Source: Verrucomicrobiota bacterium (GTDB lineage Bacteria; Verrucomicrobiota; Verrucomicrobiia; Limisphaerales; JAEYXS01). From it: DNA of 54,309 nucleotides. The position numbers and the translations under genes were made by a program. Location of the stretch: positions 1 to 54,309 of the forward strand of contig JAEYXS010000095.1 of assembly GCA_023431185.1 (NCBI GenBank), given 5' to 3'. Of this stretch, positions 41,701 through 49,866 are shown one piece after another. The number at the start of each line of letters is the position of its first letter. Within the stretch, counting starts at the first letter, position 1. Under the pieces are notes generated by a model that saw nothing but the letters and a program-made list of their open reading frames with translations, was not told the origin of the DNA and searched no databases.

Positions 41701-41872
41701 TGAACTGGAGCGGGCACAGGCGCATTACCGGGCGCATCCGGAGGATGCGAAGAAGTTTTTGGCGAGCGGACAGTTGCAACCTGACGCGAGTTGGTCTGCG
41801 GCTGAAGTTGCTGCCTATGCCGTGGTCGCGAGCATGATCCTGAACCTTGATGAGGCCATCACCCATGAATAA
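38777..41872 (+). CDS. PSCyt1-DUF1549-DUF1553 (PSD1) protein (pair 3)
   Basis: This 1031-residue exported protein starts at 38777 with AAAGGGGG upstream; an internal ATG at 38786 has worse spacing. The signal peptide is about 1-28. PSCyt1 carries CFACH (45-49) with HGPDAAHAKGG and a DDLMPPP candidate Met ligand. DUF1549 has LLRRVSFDLTGLPPTPEEVD and a second heme motif, CTQCH (330-334), followed by THKYDPISHADYYQL. A discoidin-like sandwich (about 430-620) sits between DUF1549 and DUF1553. DUF1553 has LTARVMVNNLWQMLFGAG, THPELLDWL and LQALTLMNDQSYLEA near the C-terminus. This is the classical, complete form of the family. It overlaps the DUF1501 gene by eight bases and diverges from the AraC regulator. 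Confidence 0.9.
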   Translation: MGRMKSRIVFQVWAAALMLATALPVVSAEPVSFSRDVLPILSDKCFACHGPDAAHAKGGLRLDQKDSATKPAKSGAVAITPGKVKESELIARILTTDEDDLMPPPSSHKARLTPQQAGILQRWIEQGAVWGKHWAFEKPVRPSVPKGVVHPVDAFVRQRLAVEKLKPAPEAAKHTLLRRVSFDLTGLPPTPEEVDAFVKDRSPDAFQKAVKRLLASEHFGERMAMWWLDAARYSDTDGFQQDDTRTNWAWRDWVVGAFNRNMPFDQFTREQFAGDLLPNATPEQILATAFHRNHMTNGEGGRDPEESRIDYVLDRVNTMGTVWLGLTLGCTQCHTHKYDPISHADYYQLTAFFNSIDEDGKAGKAAKPYLAYQSPLAERAVKEAQQLVDARKPREAQARKVAEEPFAKWLKEQAAMVKNGFNAWHVLKATELESIEGTKLTQEVNGAVLASGPNPNHDDYRLMAPVKLSRVTGIKLEVLPHAANTGSGVSRGKSGEFILTDIKVQVRRTGSSQIRDIAVADAVASAETDQKQAREYGSIKGVLDDDPRNGWTTKGLEQKEARTAVFALAEPLVMEADEEIVFELRHRSTLGDANIGYFRVSVTDQAGSAIRSVEPAPLEQLAKANVDDLAKLDEKLRGKLFEQFLADHAPYQVEKKLLERANKQLSEVKSAAGKLNVMVLAEKKEARDTHVLIRGVWDNKGEKVQRGVPAAVADWPANEEKTRLGLANWLVSRDNPLTARVMVNNLWQMLFGAGLVRTPEDFGLQGDRPTHPELLDWLAVEFMESGWDVKHMLELMATSATYRQSSVVSEALLMRDPENKLLARGARYRLPSWMLRDAALRGSGLMNESLGGPPVRPYQPEGVWEEIFMGRFRYEPSEGTAQYRRTLYAFWRRSIAPTFLFDSAQRRVCEVRTPRTNTPLQALTLMNDQSYLEAGRALAIKAVQVSGKPEERIADMMKRMVSRAPSSKEAAVLKRELERAQAHYRAHPEDAKKFLASGQLQPDASWSAAEVAAYAVVASMILNLDEAITHE

Positions 41873-43328
41873 CCAAGATGTGAATAATCCGGGCTTGCTG
41901 ACGACACGCCGATATTTCTTAGGCCAGTGCACAGGCGTCGGCCTGGGTGCAATGGCGCTGGGGCAGATGATTCAGCGGGCGATGGCGGCGGAGCCCACAC
42001 GCAACAGCATCGGTGGATTGACGGATTTGCCGCATTTTGCACCGAAGGCGAAGCGGGTGATTTTCCTCACGCAATCAGGCGGGCCTTCGCAGATAGAGCT
42101 GTTTGATGACAAACCGGGTTTGAAGAAATGGGCGGGCATCGAACTCCCGGACACCGTGCGCAAGGGGCAACGCCTCACGACGATGACCTCCAACCAGAAG
42201 CAACTGGTGATGCCTGCGCGCACGGAGTTCAAACGGTGCGGTCGCAGTGGAGCGACGATCGGTGAGTGGCTGCCGCATCTGCGTGAGGTGGCGGATGAAC
42301 TGTGCTTCATCAAGTCGATGCACACGGACCAGATCAATCACGCTCCGGCGATGACGCAGTTCCTTACAGGCAATCAGCTCGCTGGTCGCCCGAGCATGGG
42401 CGCATGGGTGAGCTATGGTCTGGGTAGCGAGAACCGCAACATGCCGGACTACATCGTGATGATCTCGAAGATGCAGCGGCCCAGCGACCAGCCGCTCTAC
42501 GATCATTACTGGGGCAGCGGCTTTTTGCCGTCGCGCTTCCAAGGTGTGAAGCTGCGGAACTCGAAAGACCCGGTGCTCTATCTGCGCGATCCCGAAGGTC
42601 TGCCGCGTGAGGTGCGGCGTGGGATGCTGGATGGCCTAGGTGAACTGAATCAGATGCGGCTCAAGGAGACGGGCGATCCAGAAATCGCGACGCGTATCCG
42701 TCAATACGAGATGGCGTATCGCATGCAGACGAGCATTCCTGAGCTGACAGATTTGAGCGATGAACCGGAATCGACCTTTGAGTTGTATGGGCCAGATTCG
42801 CGTCGGGCGGGCAGCTATGCGGCGAATTGCATCCAGGCACGGCGATTGGCCGAGCGCGGTGTGCGTTTTATCCAACTCTTTCACCCGGACTGGGACCATC
42901 ACAGCCGCTTGCCATCGTGGTGCCTGGCTCGTTGCCGGGATACGGACCAAGCGAGTGCGGCGCTTATCAAAGATTTGAAGCAACGCGGTTTGCTCGATGA
43001 CACACTGGTGATCTGGGGTGGCGAGTTCGGTCGCGGTGTGGCAGGGCAGGGCAAGTGGGACAGCATCGAGGCCGGGCGCGATCATCATCCGCGCTGCTTC
43101 ACGATGTGGCTCGCCGGCGGTGGTGTGAAGCCCGGTATCACCTACGGTGCGACGGATGATTTCAGCTACAACGTGGCGGATAAACCGGTGCATGTGCATG
43201 ACCTGCACGCTACGGTGCTCAAGCTGCTGGGGATTGATCACGAGCGGCTCACGTTCCGACATCAGGGGTTGGACTTCAAACTGACGGGCGTGGAACCGGC
43301 GAAGATAGTGAAAGATATTTTAGTCTGA
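41865..43328 (+). CDS. DUF1501 family protein (pair 3)
   Basis: This 487-residue protein starts at the ATG inside ATGAATAA, overlapping the PSD1 stop. The N-terminus has TTRRYFLGQCTGVGLGAMALG, a Tat-like twin arginine with F. The core has FLTQSGGPSQIELFDDKPGL (Glu-Leu instead of Asp-Thr in the usual SQxDTFD), RPSMGAWVSYGLGSENRNMP, ARRLAERGVRFIQLF, VIWGGEFGRG, GRDHHPRCFTMWLAGGGVKPG and DLHATVLKLLGIDHERLTFR. The SQIELFD variant is the subtype that pairs with full-length PSCyt1 PSD1 proteins in many planctomycetes, from memory. Role and reaction are unknown. The hydrolase gene follows after 10 bp. Confidence 0.9.
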   Translation: MNNQDVNNPGLLTTRRYFLGQCTGVGLGAMALGQMIQRAMAAEPTRNSIGGLTDLPHFAPKAKRVIFLTQSGGPSQIELFDDKPGLKKWAGIELPDTVRKGQRLTTMTSNQKQLVMPARTEFKRCGRSGATIGEWLPHLREVADELCFIKSMHTDQINHAPAMTQFLTGNQLAGRPSMGAWVSYGLGSENRNMPDYIVMISKMQRPSDQPLYDHYWGSGFLPSRFQGVKLRNSKDPVLYLRDPEGLPREVRRGMLDGLGELNQMRLKETGDPEIATRIRQYEMAYRMQTSIPELTDLSDEPESTFELYGPDSRRAGSYAANCIQARRLAERGVRFIQLFHPDWDHHSRLPSWCLARCRDTDQASAALIKDLKQRGLLDDTLVIWGGEFGRGVAGQGKWDSIEAGRDHHPRCFTMWLAGGGVKPGITYGATDDFSYNVADKPVHVHDLHATVLKLLGIDHERLTFRHQGLDFKLTGVEPAKIVKDILV

Positions 43329-43338
43329 GATAATCGCT

Positions 43339-44217
43339 ATGAAACGACTGCTGCTGTTAACCTTGTTGCTGACGGTAGTCGTTCAAAGCCCGGCAGCGGA
43401 GAAGCGCGAAATCAAACTGTGGCCGCAAGGGATGCCGGAACCTGTGGTGCCAGCGGAGCCTGTCGAAGCGGTGGTGAAAGGGACGGATGGGATTTCACGT
43501 CGCTCGAATGTTTCGCAGCCGCGTCTCTTTGTGCACGAGCCACCTGCAGGCGTGAAGCAAAGTGGTGCGGGTGTGATTGTGGTGCCGGGTGGTGGCTTCG
43601 GTAGATTGGCGGATGAGCATGAGGGCTCGGACGCGTGCGCGTGGTTGGCGAAGAACGGCGTTGTGGCGTTTCAACTTGCCTATCGCACACCGACGAACAA
43701 GCACGCTGAACCTCATGCGGGACCGGTGCAGGATGTGCAGAAGGCGGTGATGGAGGTGAGGAAACTGGCGGGTGAGTTCGGTCTTGATGAGAAGAAAATC
43801 GGTGTGTTGGGTTTTTCTGCTGGAGGACAGGTGGCTTTGATCGCGGCGACGAATGAGCCGAAGTTTCCCGGTGTCGGTGGAATCATTAAACCAGACTTCC
43901 TTTTGGTTGTTTACCCTTACCAGATTTACGACAAGGCCACGAAAGCCTTGCGTGCGGATATCAAGCTGGAGGCGGGTTTGCCGCCGACGTTCATCGCGCA
44001 GGCAGGTGATGATACGGGCTCGCTGCCGCAGGGGAGCACATTGCTTTACCTCGATCTGGTGAACAGGAAGACTCCGGCGGAGATTCACATCTATGAAAAG
44101 GGCGGGCATGGCTTTGGCATGCGTCCGCGTGAGGGAGCCACGGGACCGACGGACTGGCCGGTGAGGGCGGTGGAGTGGTTGAGGCTGCGTGGTCATGTGG
44201 CGTCAGCGAAACCTTGA
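43339..44217 (+). CDS. Secreted alpha/beta hydrolase (esterase/acetylxylan-esterase-like)
   Basis: The product has 292 residues with a signal peptide (1-19). It has an alpha/beta hydrolase fold with oxyanion-hole motif VVPGGGFGRL (81-90), nucleophile elbow GFSAGG with Ser160, acid candidate Asp224 or Asp225 (QAGDDTGS) and His257 (GGHGFG). The short lid and the HGFGMR motif match the BD-FAE/xylanase-esterase group (Abhydrolase_3/DLH-like) common in polysaccharide loci. It likely removes acyl groups from sugars in the periplasm. It is in the same run as pair 3 and the PQQ-like propeller, suggesting a joint role in glycan breakdown. A longer linker with PPAGVKQSG lies before the first core strand. 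Confidence 0.87.
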   Translation: MKRLLLLTLLLTVVVQSPAAEKREIKLWPQGMPEPVVPAEPVEAVVKGTDGISRRSNVSQPRLFVHEPPAGVKQSGAGVIVVPGGGFGRLADEHEGSDACAWLAKNGVVAFQLAYRTPTNKHAEPHAGPVQDVQKAVMEVRKLAGEFGLDEKKIGVLGFSAGGQVALIAATNEPKFPGVGGIIKPDFLLVVYPYQIYDKATKALRADIKLEAGLPPTFIAQAGDDTGSLPQGSTLLYLDLVNRKTPAEIHIYEKGGHGFGMRPREGATGPTDWPVRAVEWLRLRGHVASAKP

Positions 44218-44271
44218 ACGATCTGTAATCAAGGCTTTGCATTTGGGCGGAAATGGCTAGAGTTTAGCACC

Positions 44272-45603
44272 ATGAAATCCGCATTCCTTGCCTTGAGCGT
44301 GTTGCTCGGAACGACTTCAGCTTTCGCCGCGAACTGGCCGCAGTTCCGCGGTCCTGAATTCAATGGTTCCACCACTGAAAAGAACCTGCCTGCGCAATGG
44401 TCCAAGACAGAGAAGGTGGCTTGGACGGTGGACATGCCGGGCACGGGCGCAGCGACACCGATCATTTGGGAGGATCACGTTTTCGTCTCTTCGACGGACA
44501 AACGCACTCGTTCAACGGTGGCGATGGCAATTGACCGCAAGACCGGTAAAGTGCTTTGGCAACATACGGTCGGAGCAGGGGATTCGCGTGATGAACGATC
44601 CAACTATGCCGCACCCACTCCGGCCACGGATGGCAAACTGGTGGTGTTCTTCTATGGTAATGGCGATCTCGTCGCGTTCGATTTCGCGGGCCAGAAGTTA
44701 TGGCAGCGAAATCTGCAGAAAGATAACGGCGATTTCGCTTTTCAATGGACGTTCTCCACGAGCCCTTTGCTTTTTGAAGGCAAACTTTACATGCAGGTCT
44801 TGCAGCGCGATGTACCGGTGAATGGTCGCGGTGCGAAGCCTAGCGGTATCGAATCCTATCTTCTGGCGATCGATCCCCAGACTGGAAAAGACATCTGGAA
44901 GCATATCCGGCCATCGGATGCGGCGGCGGAGTCTTTGGAAGCTTTCACTACGCCTGTGCCGTTCGTAAATGGTGGACGGAAGGAACTTCTCATCGCTGGC
45001 GGAGATTGCTTAACTGGACACGACCCGGCCACGGGTAGGGAGCTGTGGCGCTCGGGTTCTTGGAATCCGACGAAAATCGGTCATTGGCGTTTGGTGCCTT
45101 CACCTGTCGCCGGTGACGGAGTGATCCTCGGCTGCGCACCGAAGAAAAGCCCGGTGTATGCGGTGAAAGCCGGTGGGAAGGGCAATATTCCATGGCTGTG
45201 GACGAGCGAGGCGCGTGAGGTGAGTTCTGATGTGCCGACGCCACTCTTCTATGATGGCGATTTTTTTGTGTTGAGCGATGTGACCTCCTCCATTTCCCGC
45301 GTGGAGCCCAAGACCGGTAAGGTGAAATGGACTGTTGGAACTCCAGGCCGTTCCAAACACGAGGGCTCTCCCACAGGCGCGGATGGCAAGATTTACATCA
45401 TCAACTTCCTCGGTGATGTGACCGTCATCAACTCCGCCGATGGTAAAATCCTCAGCACCATTCCCATGGGCGAACCGGGTGATAACAACACTCGCTCCGT
45501 CGTAGCAGTCTCCCAAGGCCAGCTCTTCATCCGTACGAACACGAAGCTCTATTGCATCGACGGTGCGGCGAAGAAGGTCGCGATGAAAGCCTCAGGCGAA
45601 TAA
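44272..45603 (+). CDS. Secreted PQQ-like beta-propeller protein
   Basis: The product has 443 residues with a signal peptide (1-19). It has repeated PQQ-type blades: NWPQFRGPEFNG at the N-terminus, then VAMAIDRKTGKVLWQHTVG, VAFDFAGQKLWQRNL, LAIDPQTGKDIWKHI, ISRVEPKTGKVKWTVGTP and VINSADGKILSTIPMG. This type is widespread in PVC bacteria (outer membrane protein assembly BamB-like or PQQ-binding-like). No catalytic Cys-Cys or PQQ ligand set of alcohol dehydrogenases is seen, so it is probably a binding or scaffold protein. It is the last gene of the run from 38777. Its last 12 bases overlap the end of the convergent DUF1501 gene. C-rich codons appear towards its 3' end. Confidence 0.85.
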   Translation: MKSAFLALSVLLGTTSAFAANWPQFRGPEFNGSTTEKNLPAQWSKTEKVAWTVDMPGTGAATPIIWEDHVFVSSTDKRTRSTVAMAIDRKTGKVLWQHTVGAGDSRDERSNYAAPTPATDGKLVVFFYGNGDLVAFDFAGQKLWQRNLQKDNGDFAFQWTFSTSPLLFEGKLYMQVLQRDVPVNGRGAKPSGIESYLLAIDPQTGKDIWKHIRPSDAAAESLEAFTTPVPFVNGGRKELLIAGGDCLTGHDPATGRELWRSGSWNPTKIGHWRLVPSPVAGDGVILGCAPKKSPVYAVKAGGKGNIPWLWTSEAREVSSDVPTPLFYDGDFFVLSDVTSSISRVEPKTGKVKWTVGTPGRSKHEGSPTGADGKIYIINFLGDVTVINSADGKILSTIPMGEPGDNNTRSVVAVSQGQLFIRTNTKLYCIDGAAKKVAMKASGE

Positions 45604-46896
45604 CGCCGCTACCGGTTTGCCGCCATCTGTGATCGGCACCGGCCGTGTGTCATCATAGAGTTCCTTGCTCGGATTGATTCCTAATGCGGCGCAAATTGTC
45701 GCGTGGTAATCCGGCATCGTCACCGGGTTCGTCAGCACTTTCTTGGACAACTCATCGGATTCGCCATACGCGCGGCCATGATTCAATCCGCCACCCGCCA
45801 TCACAAGGCTGAAGCACTTGGATTGATGCCCTCGTCCACCGCCCGAATCAAACTCCGGCGGACGCCCGAATTCCGTGCCGACAACGACGAGCGTTTTATC
45901 CAGCATCTTTCGCTGTTCCAAGTCTGTTACCAGCGTCGCCAATGCACGGTCCAGTTCCTGGATCAATATATGCTGTTTGAGCTGGCCTTCGTTATGCGTG
46001 TCCCAACCGGTGCCATTGATGAAATTCAAGTTGTGCGAGACCTCCACAAACCGTACCCCGTGCTCCACCAGACGCCGCGCCAGCAAGCACCGTTGCCCGA
46101 ACTCACCGCCGTATTTGTTCCGCAAATCCGCCCGCTCTTCCTTCAACTGGAACACCCGCATGAAATCCGGCCCCGCCAGTTTCAGGCTCAGCTCGATGAC
46201 CTCGTTGTACTGGCGCATCGACGCATCATCTGTTGCCGACTGCCGCACCTCCGCCAGCAATTGCTCGCGTCGAGCCTGTCTCACTGCGTCCACGCCGGAG
46301 TGCCTTACGAACCCATTTGGACCCGCCTCCGTATCCGTCAGATACAGGTACCCATGCTTCGGCCCCAGGAAACCCGGATCGCGCGAGGCACTCGGATACC
46401 CGATCACCACATACGCCGGAGCCGTGGGCGAGGTCTGTCCCAGTTCATGCGCCACGATGCTGCCGATGCTCGGATAGCGGATCGTCTCGCTGAACGGCCG
46501 CGCCGTATGCACGAAGTGCGTCGCCGTCGCGTGCTCATCCACCGTCGAGTGGGTGCAGGTGCGCAGAAGCGTCAACCGGTCCATCACCTTTGCCGAATTC
46601 GGCAGATGCTCCGTCACTTTCACCCCTGGTACGGCAGTGGGAATCACATCGTAATAAGTGCCCGCCTGCTTCGTCTTCGGATTCCCGCGCTTCTTCGGGT
46701 CAAACGTATCGATCTGCGACATCCCGCCACCGAGCCACATGAAGATGCAATGTTCCGCCTTGCCCTTCGGGAAATTCGCCGCCGAGGATGCCAGCACGCT
46801 CGGCAGAAAGTTCATTGCTGCCAGCGCCGCCGCTGAGCGACCGCCCCGCTTGAGGAACTCGCGCCGCGACAAGTTGTTGTTCAATCCAGACATCAT
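45592..46896 (-). CDS. DUF1501 family protein (pair 4)
   Basis: The product has 434 residues. The N-terminus LSRREFLKRGGRSAAALAAM is a good Tat motif (SRREFLK). The core has FMWLGGGMSQIDTFDPKKRG, where GGGMSQ replaces GGPSQ, and TVDEHATATHFVH, YPSIGSIVAHELG, LARRLVEHGVRFVEV, VVGTEFGRPPEFD and GRGHQSKCFSLVMAGGGLNHG. It ends with DYHATICAALGI. It is clearly more divergent than the other three DUF1501 proteins. It lies six bases after the pair 4 PSD1 gene and converges with the PQQ-like gene, the two stop regions overlapping by 12 bases. Confidence 0.88.
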   Translation of the reverse strand: MMSGLNNNLSRREFLKRGGRSAAALAAMNFLPSVLASSAANFPKGKAEHCIFMWLGGGMSQIDTFDPKKRGNPKTKQAGTYYDVIPTAVPGVKVTEHLPNSAKVMDRLTLLRTCTHSTVDEHATATHFVHTARPFSETIRYPSIGSIVAHELGQTSPTAPAYVVIGYPSASRDPGFLGPKHGYLYLTDTEAGPNGFVRHSGVDAVRQARREQLLAEVRQSATDDASMRQYNEVIELSLKLAGPDFMRVFQLKEERADLRNKYGGEFGQRCLLARRLVEHGVRFVEVSHNLNFINGTGWDTHNEGQLKQHILIQELDRALATLVTDLEQRKMLDKTLVVVGTEFGRPPEFDSGGGRGHQSKCFSLVMAGGGLNHGRAYGESDELSKKVLTNPVTMPDYHATICAALGINPSKELYDDTRPVPITDGGKPVAALFA

Positions 46897-46902
46897 GGCT
46901 CG

Positions 46903-49866
46903 TTAAGGAATATAGATCGTTTCCGGCGCATTCAGCAAGGCCCACAGAAAATCCTCCATGCGCATGCGCCAGTCTGCCTGCAATCTTACGGTGGGTGCCG
47001 GGCCTTGACGCGCCTCCACCTCTTCCACCTGGCGCAGCACATTCGCCTCGGAGACCACGTGGTTGGCCCAGCTTACATACGGCTTGGGCACGCTGGCGGT
47101 GGGCGGGGCTGTTTGTGACAGCACCCGCTTCTCATAGCCCGGCTTCAGCAAATCTACAAATTTCGCACGCTCCGCCTCCTTCGGCAGGCGTCCTAACACT
47201 CGCAGAAAAACTTCTTCCACGAGCTTTTCCACCGGTTGCTTCTTCAGCGCCAGTTCCGTCATGCCGGAATCTTCCGAGAGCCGCGTGATCCACAGGCTCG
47301 CCGTGCCATTCGCCAGCAGGGCGGGTTGCAGCGGATTCGGCTCATTCTTGCGCACGGAGATCGGTTCTTGCCGGTTGCCATCCCAGCCAAACGCCGTCAT
47401 CAACTCCGTGATCACTTGTGCCCGCGGCAGGTTCAGACTCGGCCGGTCGCGATCATTCGCCGTATAGACGAACTGCCACGCCCGCTGCGGCTCACCAAAG
47501 TTCAACGCCAGCTTCGGCGTACGCCCGCTGTCCACATCGATGCATACCAGCCCCGTATCAAAATCCTTTCCATACGCCGTGAAGAGCGAATCCACCAGTT
47601 GCTCCGCGCTCAACCGCCGCTTGACCGGCGCGGCGAACAAACGGTTTGCATCCGCCTCCGTGCGCGCCTGCCGCTGATACGCCTGCGAATTCAGGATGAG
47701 CCGCACCACGTGCTTCAGATCGTAGTTATGGCTCACGAATTCCTGCGCCAGCCACTTCAGCAACTCCGGATGCGACGCCTTCGCATTCTCCCAATCATGC
47801 AGCGGCTCCACGATCCCGCGTCCGAAGTAGCGATGCCACACCCGGTTCATCATCACCTCCGCGAAGCGCTCATTCTGCGGGGCCGTGATGAGCGCCGCCA
47901 GTTGTGAGCGCGAATCCGCGTTCGCCTCCACAAAGCCTTTCGGCAACTCCTCGCCCATCAGATTCTTTAAGGTCCATTCCGGGGCCAGTTTCTCCCCCGG
48001 CTTCAATGTCACCTGGATGAGCGGCTTGCGCCCCGTGGGCAGCTTGTCCAGCGCCACCGTACTCGTTTTCGGCACTTCCACCGGTTGCTTCGCCAGCATC
48101 GCACCGAGATGGAAGAGGTCCGCCTGTGTGCTGCTGTGATACGGCGCATCATGGCAACGCGCGCACTTCATCTCCGTCGCCAGCAGCGCGGAGCTGATGA
48201 TGCCCGCCTTCGCCACCATCGGTGAATCGTTCAGCGCCGCCAGCGAGAAGCCCGCCGGACCACCATCGTATGCGCCACCCTCCATGCGGATCAGTTCCGT
48301 GATGAACATGTCCATCGGCTTGTTGTCGCGGAACGATTCGTAGATCCACCAGCGGAACGGCCCCGTGTTGTTCAGCGTCGCATTCACCAGGTTCGGATTC
48401 TCCGCCAGCAAGTCCTGCCAGAAACTCACCCAATGATCCGCCCAACGCTGGTCTGCCAGCAACCGCTCGATCAACCGCTCCCGTTTATCCATGCGCTTGT
48501 CCGTCGTGAAAGCCCGCACCTCATCCGCCGTGGGAAAGAGCCCGATCGTATCCAAAGTCACGCGCCGTATGAATTCCCCATCCGTCGTCAACGGCATCAC
48601 CGCGAGGTTTTCCACCGGCGCTTCCTCCGGCCATACTGCGCCTTCTGCAACCCAGCGTGCGAGTGTGTCGATCTGCGCCGTCGTCAGCCGCTCACCCTTC
48701 GGCGGCATGATGTCATCCGCGTCCTTGGGATTCAGCCGGTGGAGCAGGGGACTCTTCTCCGGCTGTCCCACTACGATGGATGGCTCCTCCGAATCACCGC
48801 CTTTGAGCAACGCATTCAAACTATCCAGCCGCAAACCGCCCTTTGGCTTCGCGCTGTGGCAGGAGAGGCAGTTCTTCTCCAAGATCGGCAGCACATCGCG
48901 ATGGAACTGCACTGTGCCTTTCTGCTCCTTCGCCCCCGCTTGCGCCCGCTCGATCCGTGCATTGATGAATTCATCCAGCGCATTATTCGCGGCCAACCCT
49001 GTCGGAGCCGGTTGCGCCACCGGGTTCTGCTTCACGAATTCCCGGGCCGCCTTATGCCGCATGTTCCAGTAGCCCGCGTGCTGCGCGCGCGTCTTGGCCC
49101 GCCGGGCCGCTTCCCATTTATCATATACAAGCTCGCGCGACACCCGGTGCTTCGCCCAACCGGCATCCGTCAACGGCACGTCCAGCTTCGGTGCCAGCAG
49201 ATGAAATTCATTCTTCCCCGCCCGCGATACCGCGATCAATGTCTCACCCGGCTCCACCCGGATGAAATCCTTGCCGCGTTTCCCGCCCAGCAACGTCCCG
49301 AACGTGAAGGTCTGCGCCTTCCCCGTCGCCGTGAACTCCGCCAGCATCTCATAATCACCCGGTGCCCGTTGCCGTGTGAAAGCCCCCAGGTTCAGGAAGT
49401 TCGTCCGCACCGCATCATGCCCGTCCGCGATCGGTTTGGGAAAGGGTAGGGCGGCCACTTCCTGGCCATCCACGCTCAAGCGCGCCCCGCTCCGCGCCCG
49501 CAGCAACAGGTCATACTTGCCCGCCGGCAGCTTGAAGGTCGCACTCGCCCGCACCAGCATCGGCCCGCTCCGGTCCACCCGCACGCCCGTGGACGTGTAC
49601 TGCCACGGCACATGAAAGAACGCGAACGCCGGCTCCGTGTAACTGTCCGCCACCTGCGTCACCTCATTCGTCGGCCAAGCCCGGTTCTCCGGCACCCCCA
49701 CCGTGAACACCTCCACCCGCACCGGTTCGGCCGCCAGCAAGTTTATGCTCCCCAATAGGACAACGAACCAGACCCATGACTGATGAACAGGATTTCGCGT
49801 CCACTCCCTGATCTTTCGATGTTGGAAGTTCGATGTTCGATGTTCGATGTTATTGACGGATGCCAT
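46903..49866 (-). CDS. PSD1 protein with N-terminal PA14-like region (pair 4)
   Basis: This product is about 987 residues from the ATG at 49866. A hydrophobic segment (WVWFVVLLGSINLLAA) near residues 31-46 looks like a signal core. A strand-rich region (about 50-250; RASATFKLPAGKYDLLLRAR, LSVDGQEV) resembles a PA14 or similar sandwich. PSCyt1 follows with CLSCH (333-337) and DIMPPKG. DUF1549 has CARCH (568-572) followed by DAPYHSSTQADLF. DUF1553 has AEVMMNRVWHRYFGRGI, SHPELLKWL and LGRLPKEAERAKF. The start is uncertain: the frame is open to 50088, and the first 20 codons after 49866 lie in a degenerate AACATCG repeat, with no clear ribosome-binding site. Confidence 0.83.
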   Translation of the reverse strand: MASVNNIEHRTSNFQHRKIREWTRNPVHQSWVWFVVLLGSINLLAAEPVRVEVFTVGVPENRAWPTNEVTQVADSYTEPAFAFFHVPWQYTSTGVRVDRSGPMLVRASATFKLPAGKYDLLLRARSGARLSVDGQEVAALPFPKPIADGHDAVRTNFLNLGAFTRQRAPGDYEMLAEFTATGKAQTFTFGTLLGGKRGKDFIRVEPGETLIAVSRAGKNEFHLLAPKLDVPLTDAGWAKHRVSRELVYDKWEAARRAKTRAQHAGYWNMRHKAAREFVKQNPVAQPAPTGLAANNALDEFINARIERAQAGAKEQKGTVQFHRDVLPILEKNCLSCHSAKPKGGLRLDSLNALLKGGDSEEPSIVVGQPEKSPLLHRLNPKDADDIMPPKGERLTTAQIDTLARWVAEGAVWPEEAPVENLAVMPLTTDGEFIRRVTLDTIGLFPTADEVRAFTTDKRMDKRERLIERLLADQRWADHWVSFWQDLLAENPNLVNATLNNTGPFRWWIYESFRDNKPMDMFITELIRMEGGAYDGGPAGFSLAALNDSPMVAKAGIISSALLATEMKCARCHDAPYHSSTQADLFHLGAMLAKQPVEVPKTSTVALDKLPTGRKPLIQVTLKPGEKLAPEWTLKNLMGEELPKGFVEANADSRSQLAALITAPQNERFAEVMMNRVWHRYFGRGIVEPLHDWENAKASHPELLKWLAQEFVSHNYDLKHVVRLILNSQAYQRQARTEADANRLFAAPVKRRLSAEQLVDSLFTAYGKDFDTGLVCIDVDSGRTPKLALNFGEPQRAWQFVYTANDRDRPSLNLPRAQVITELMTAFGWDGNRQEPISVRKNEPNPLQPALLANGTASLWITRLSEDSGMTELALKKQPVEKLVEEVFLRVLGRLPKEAERAKFVDLLKPGYEKRVLSQTAPPTASVPKPYVSWANHVVSEANVLRQVEEVEARQGPAPTVRLQADWRMRMEDFLWALLNAPETIYIP
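49816..49852 (-). repeat. Degenerate 7-bp tandem repeat (AACATCG), copy 3, inverted
   Basis: On the minus strand the units are AACATCG, AACATCG, AACATCG, AACTTCC, AACATCG. The array overlaps the first codons of the pair 4 PSD1 frame (peptide NNIEHRTSNFQHR). Orientation is opposite to the copies at 6800 and 12473. Confidence 0.75.
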
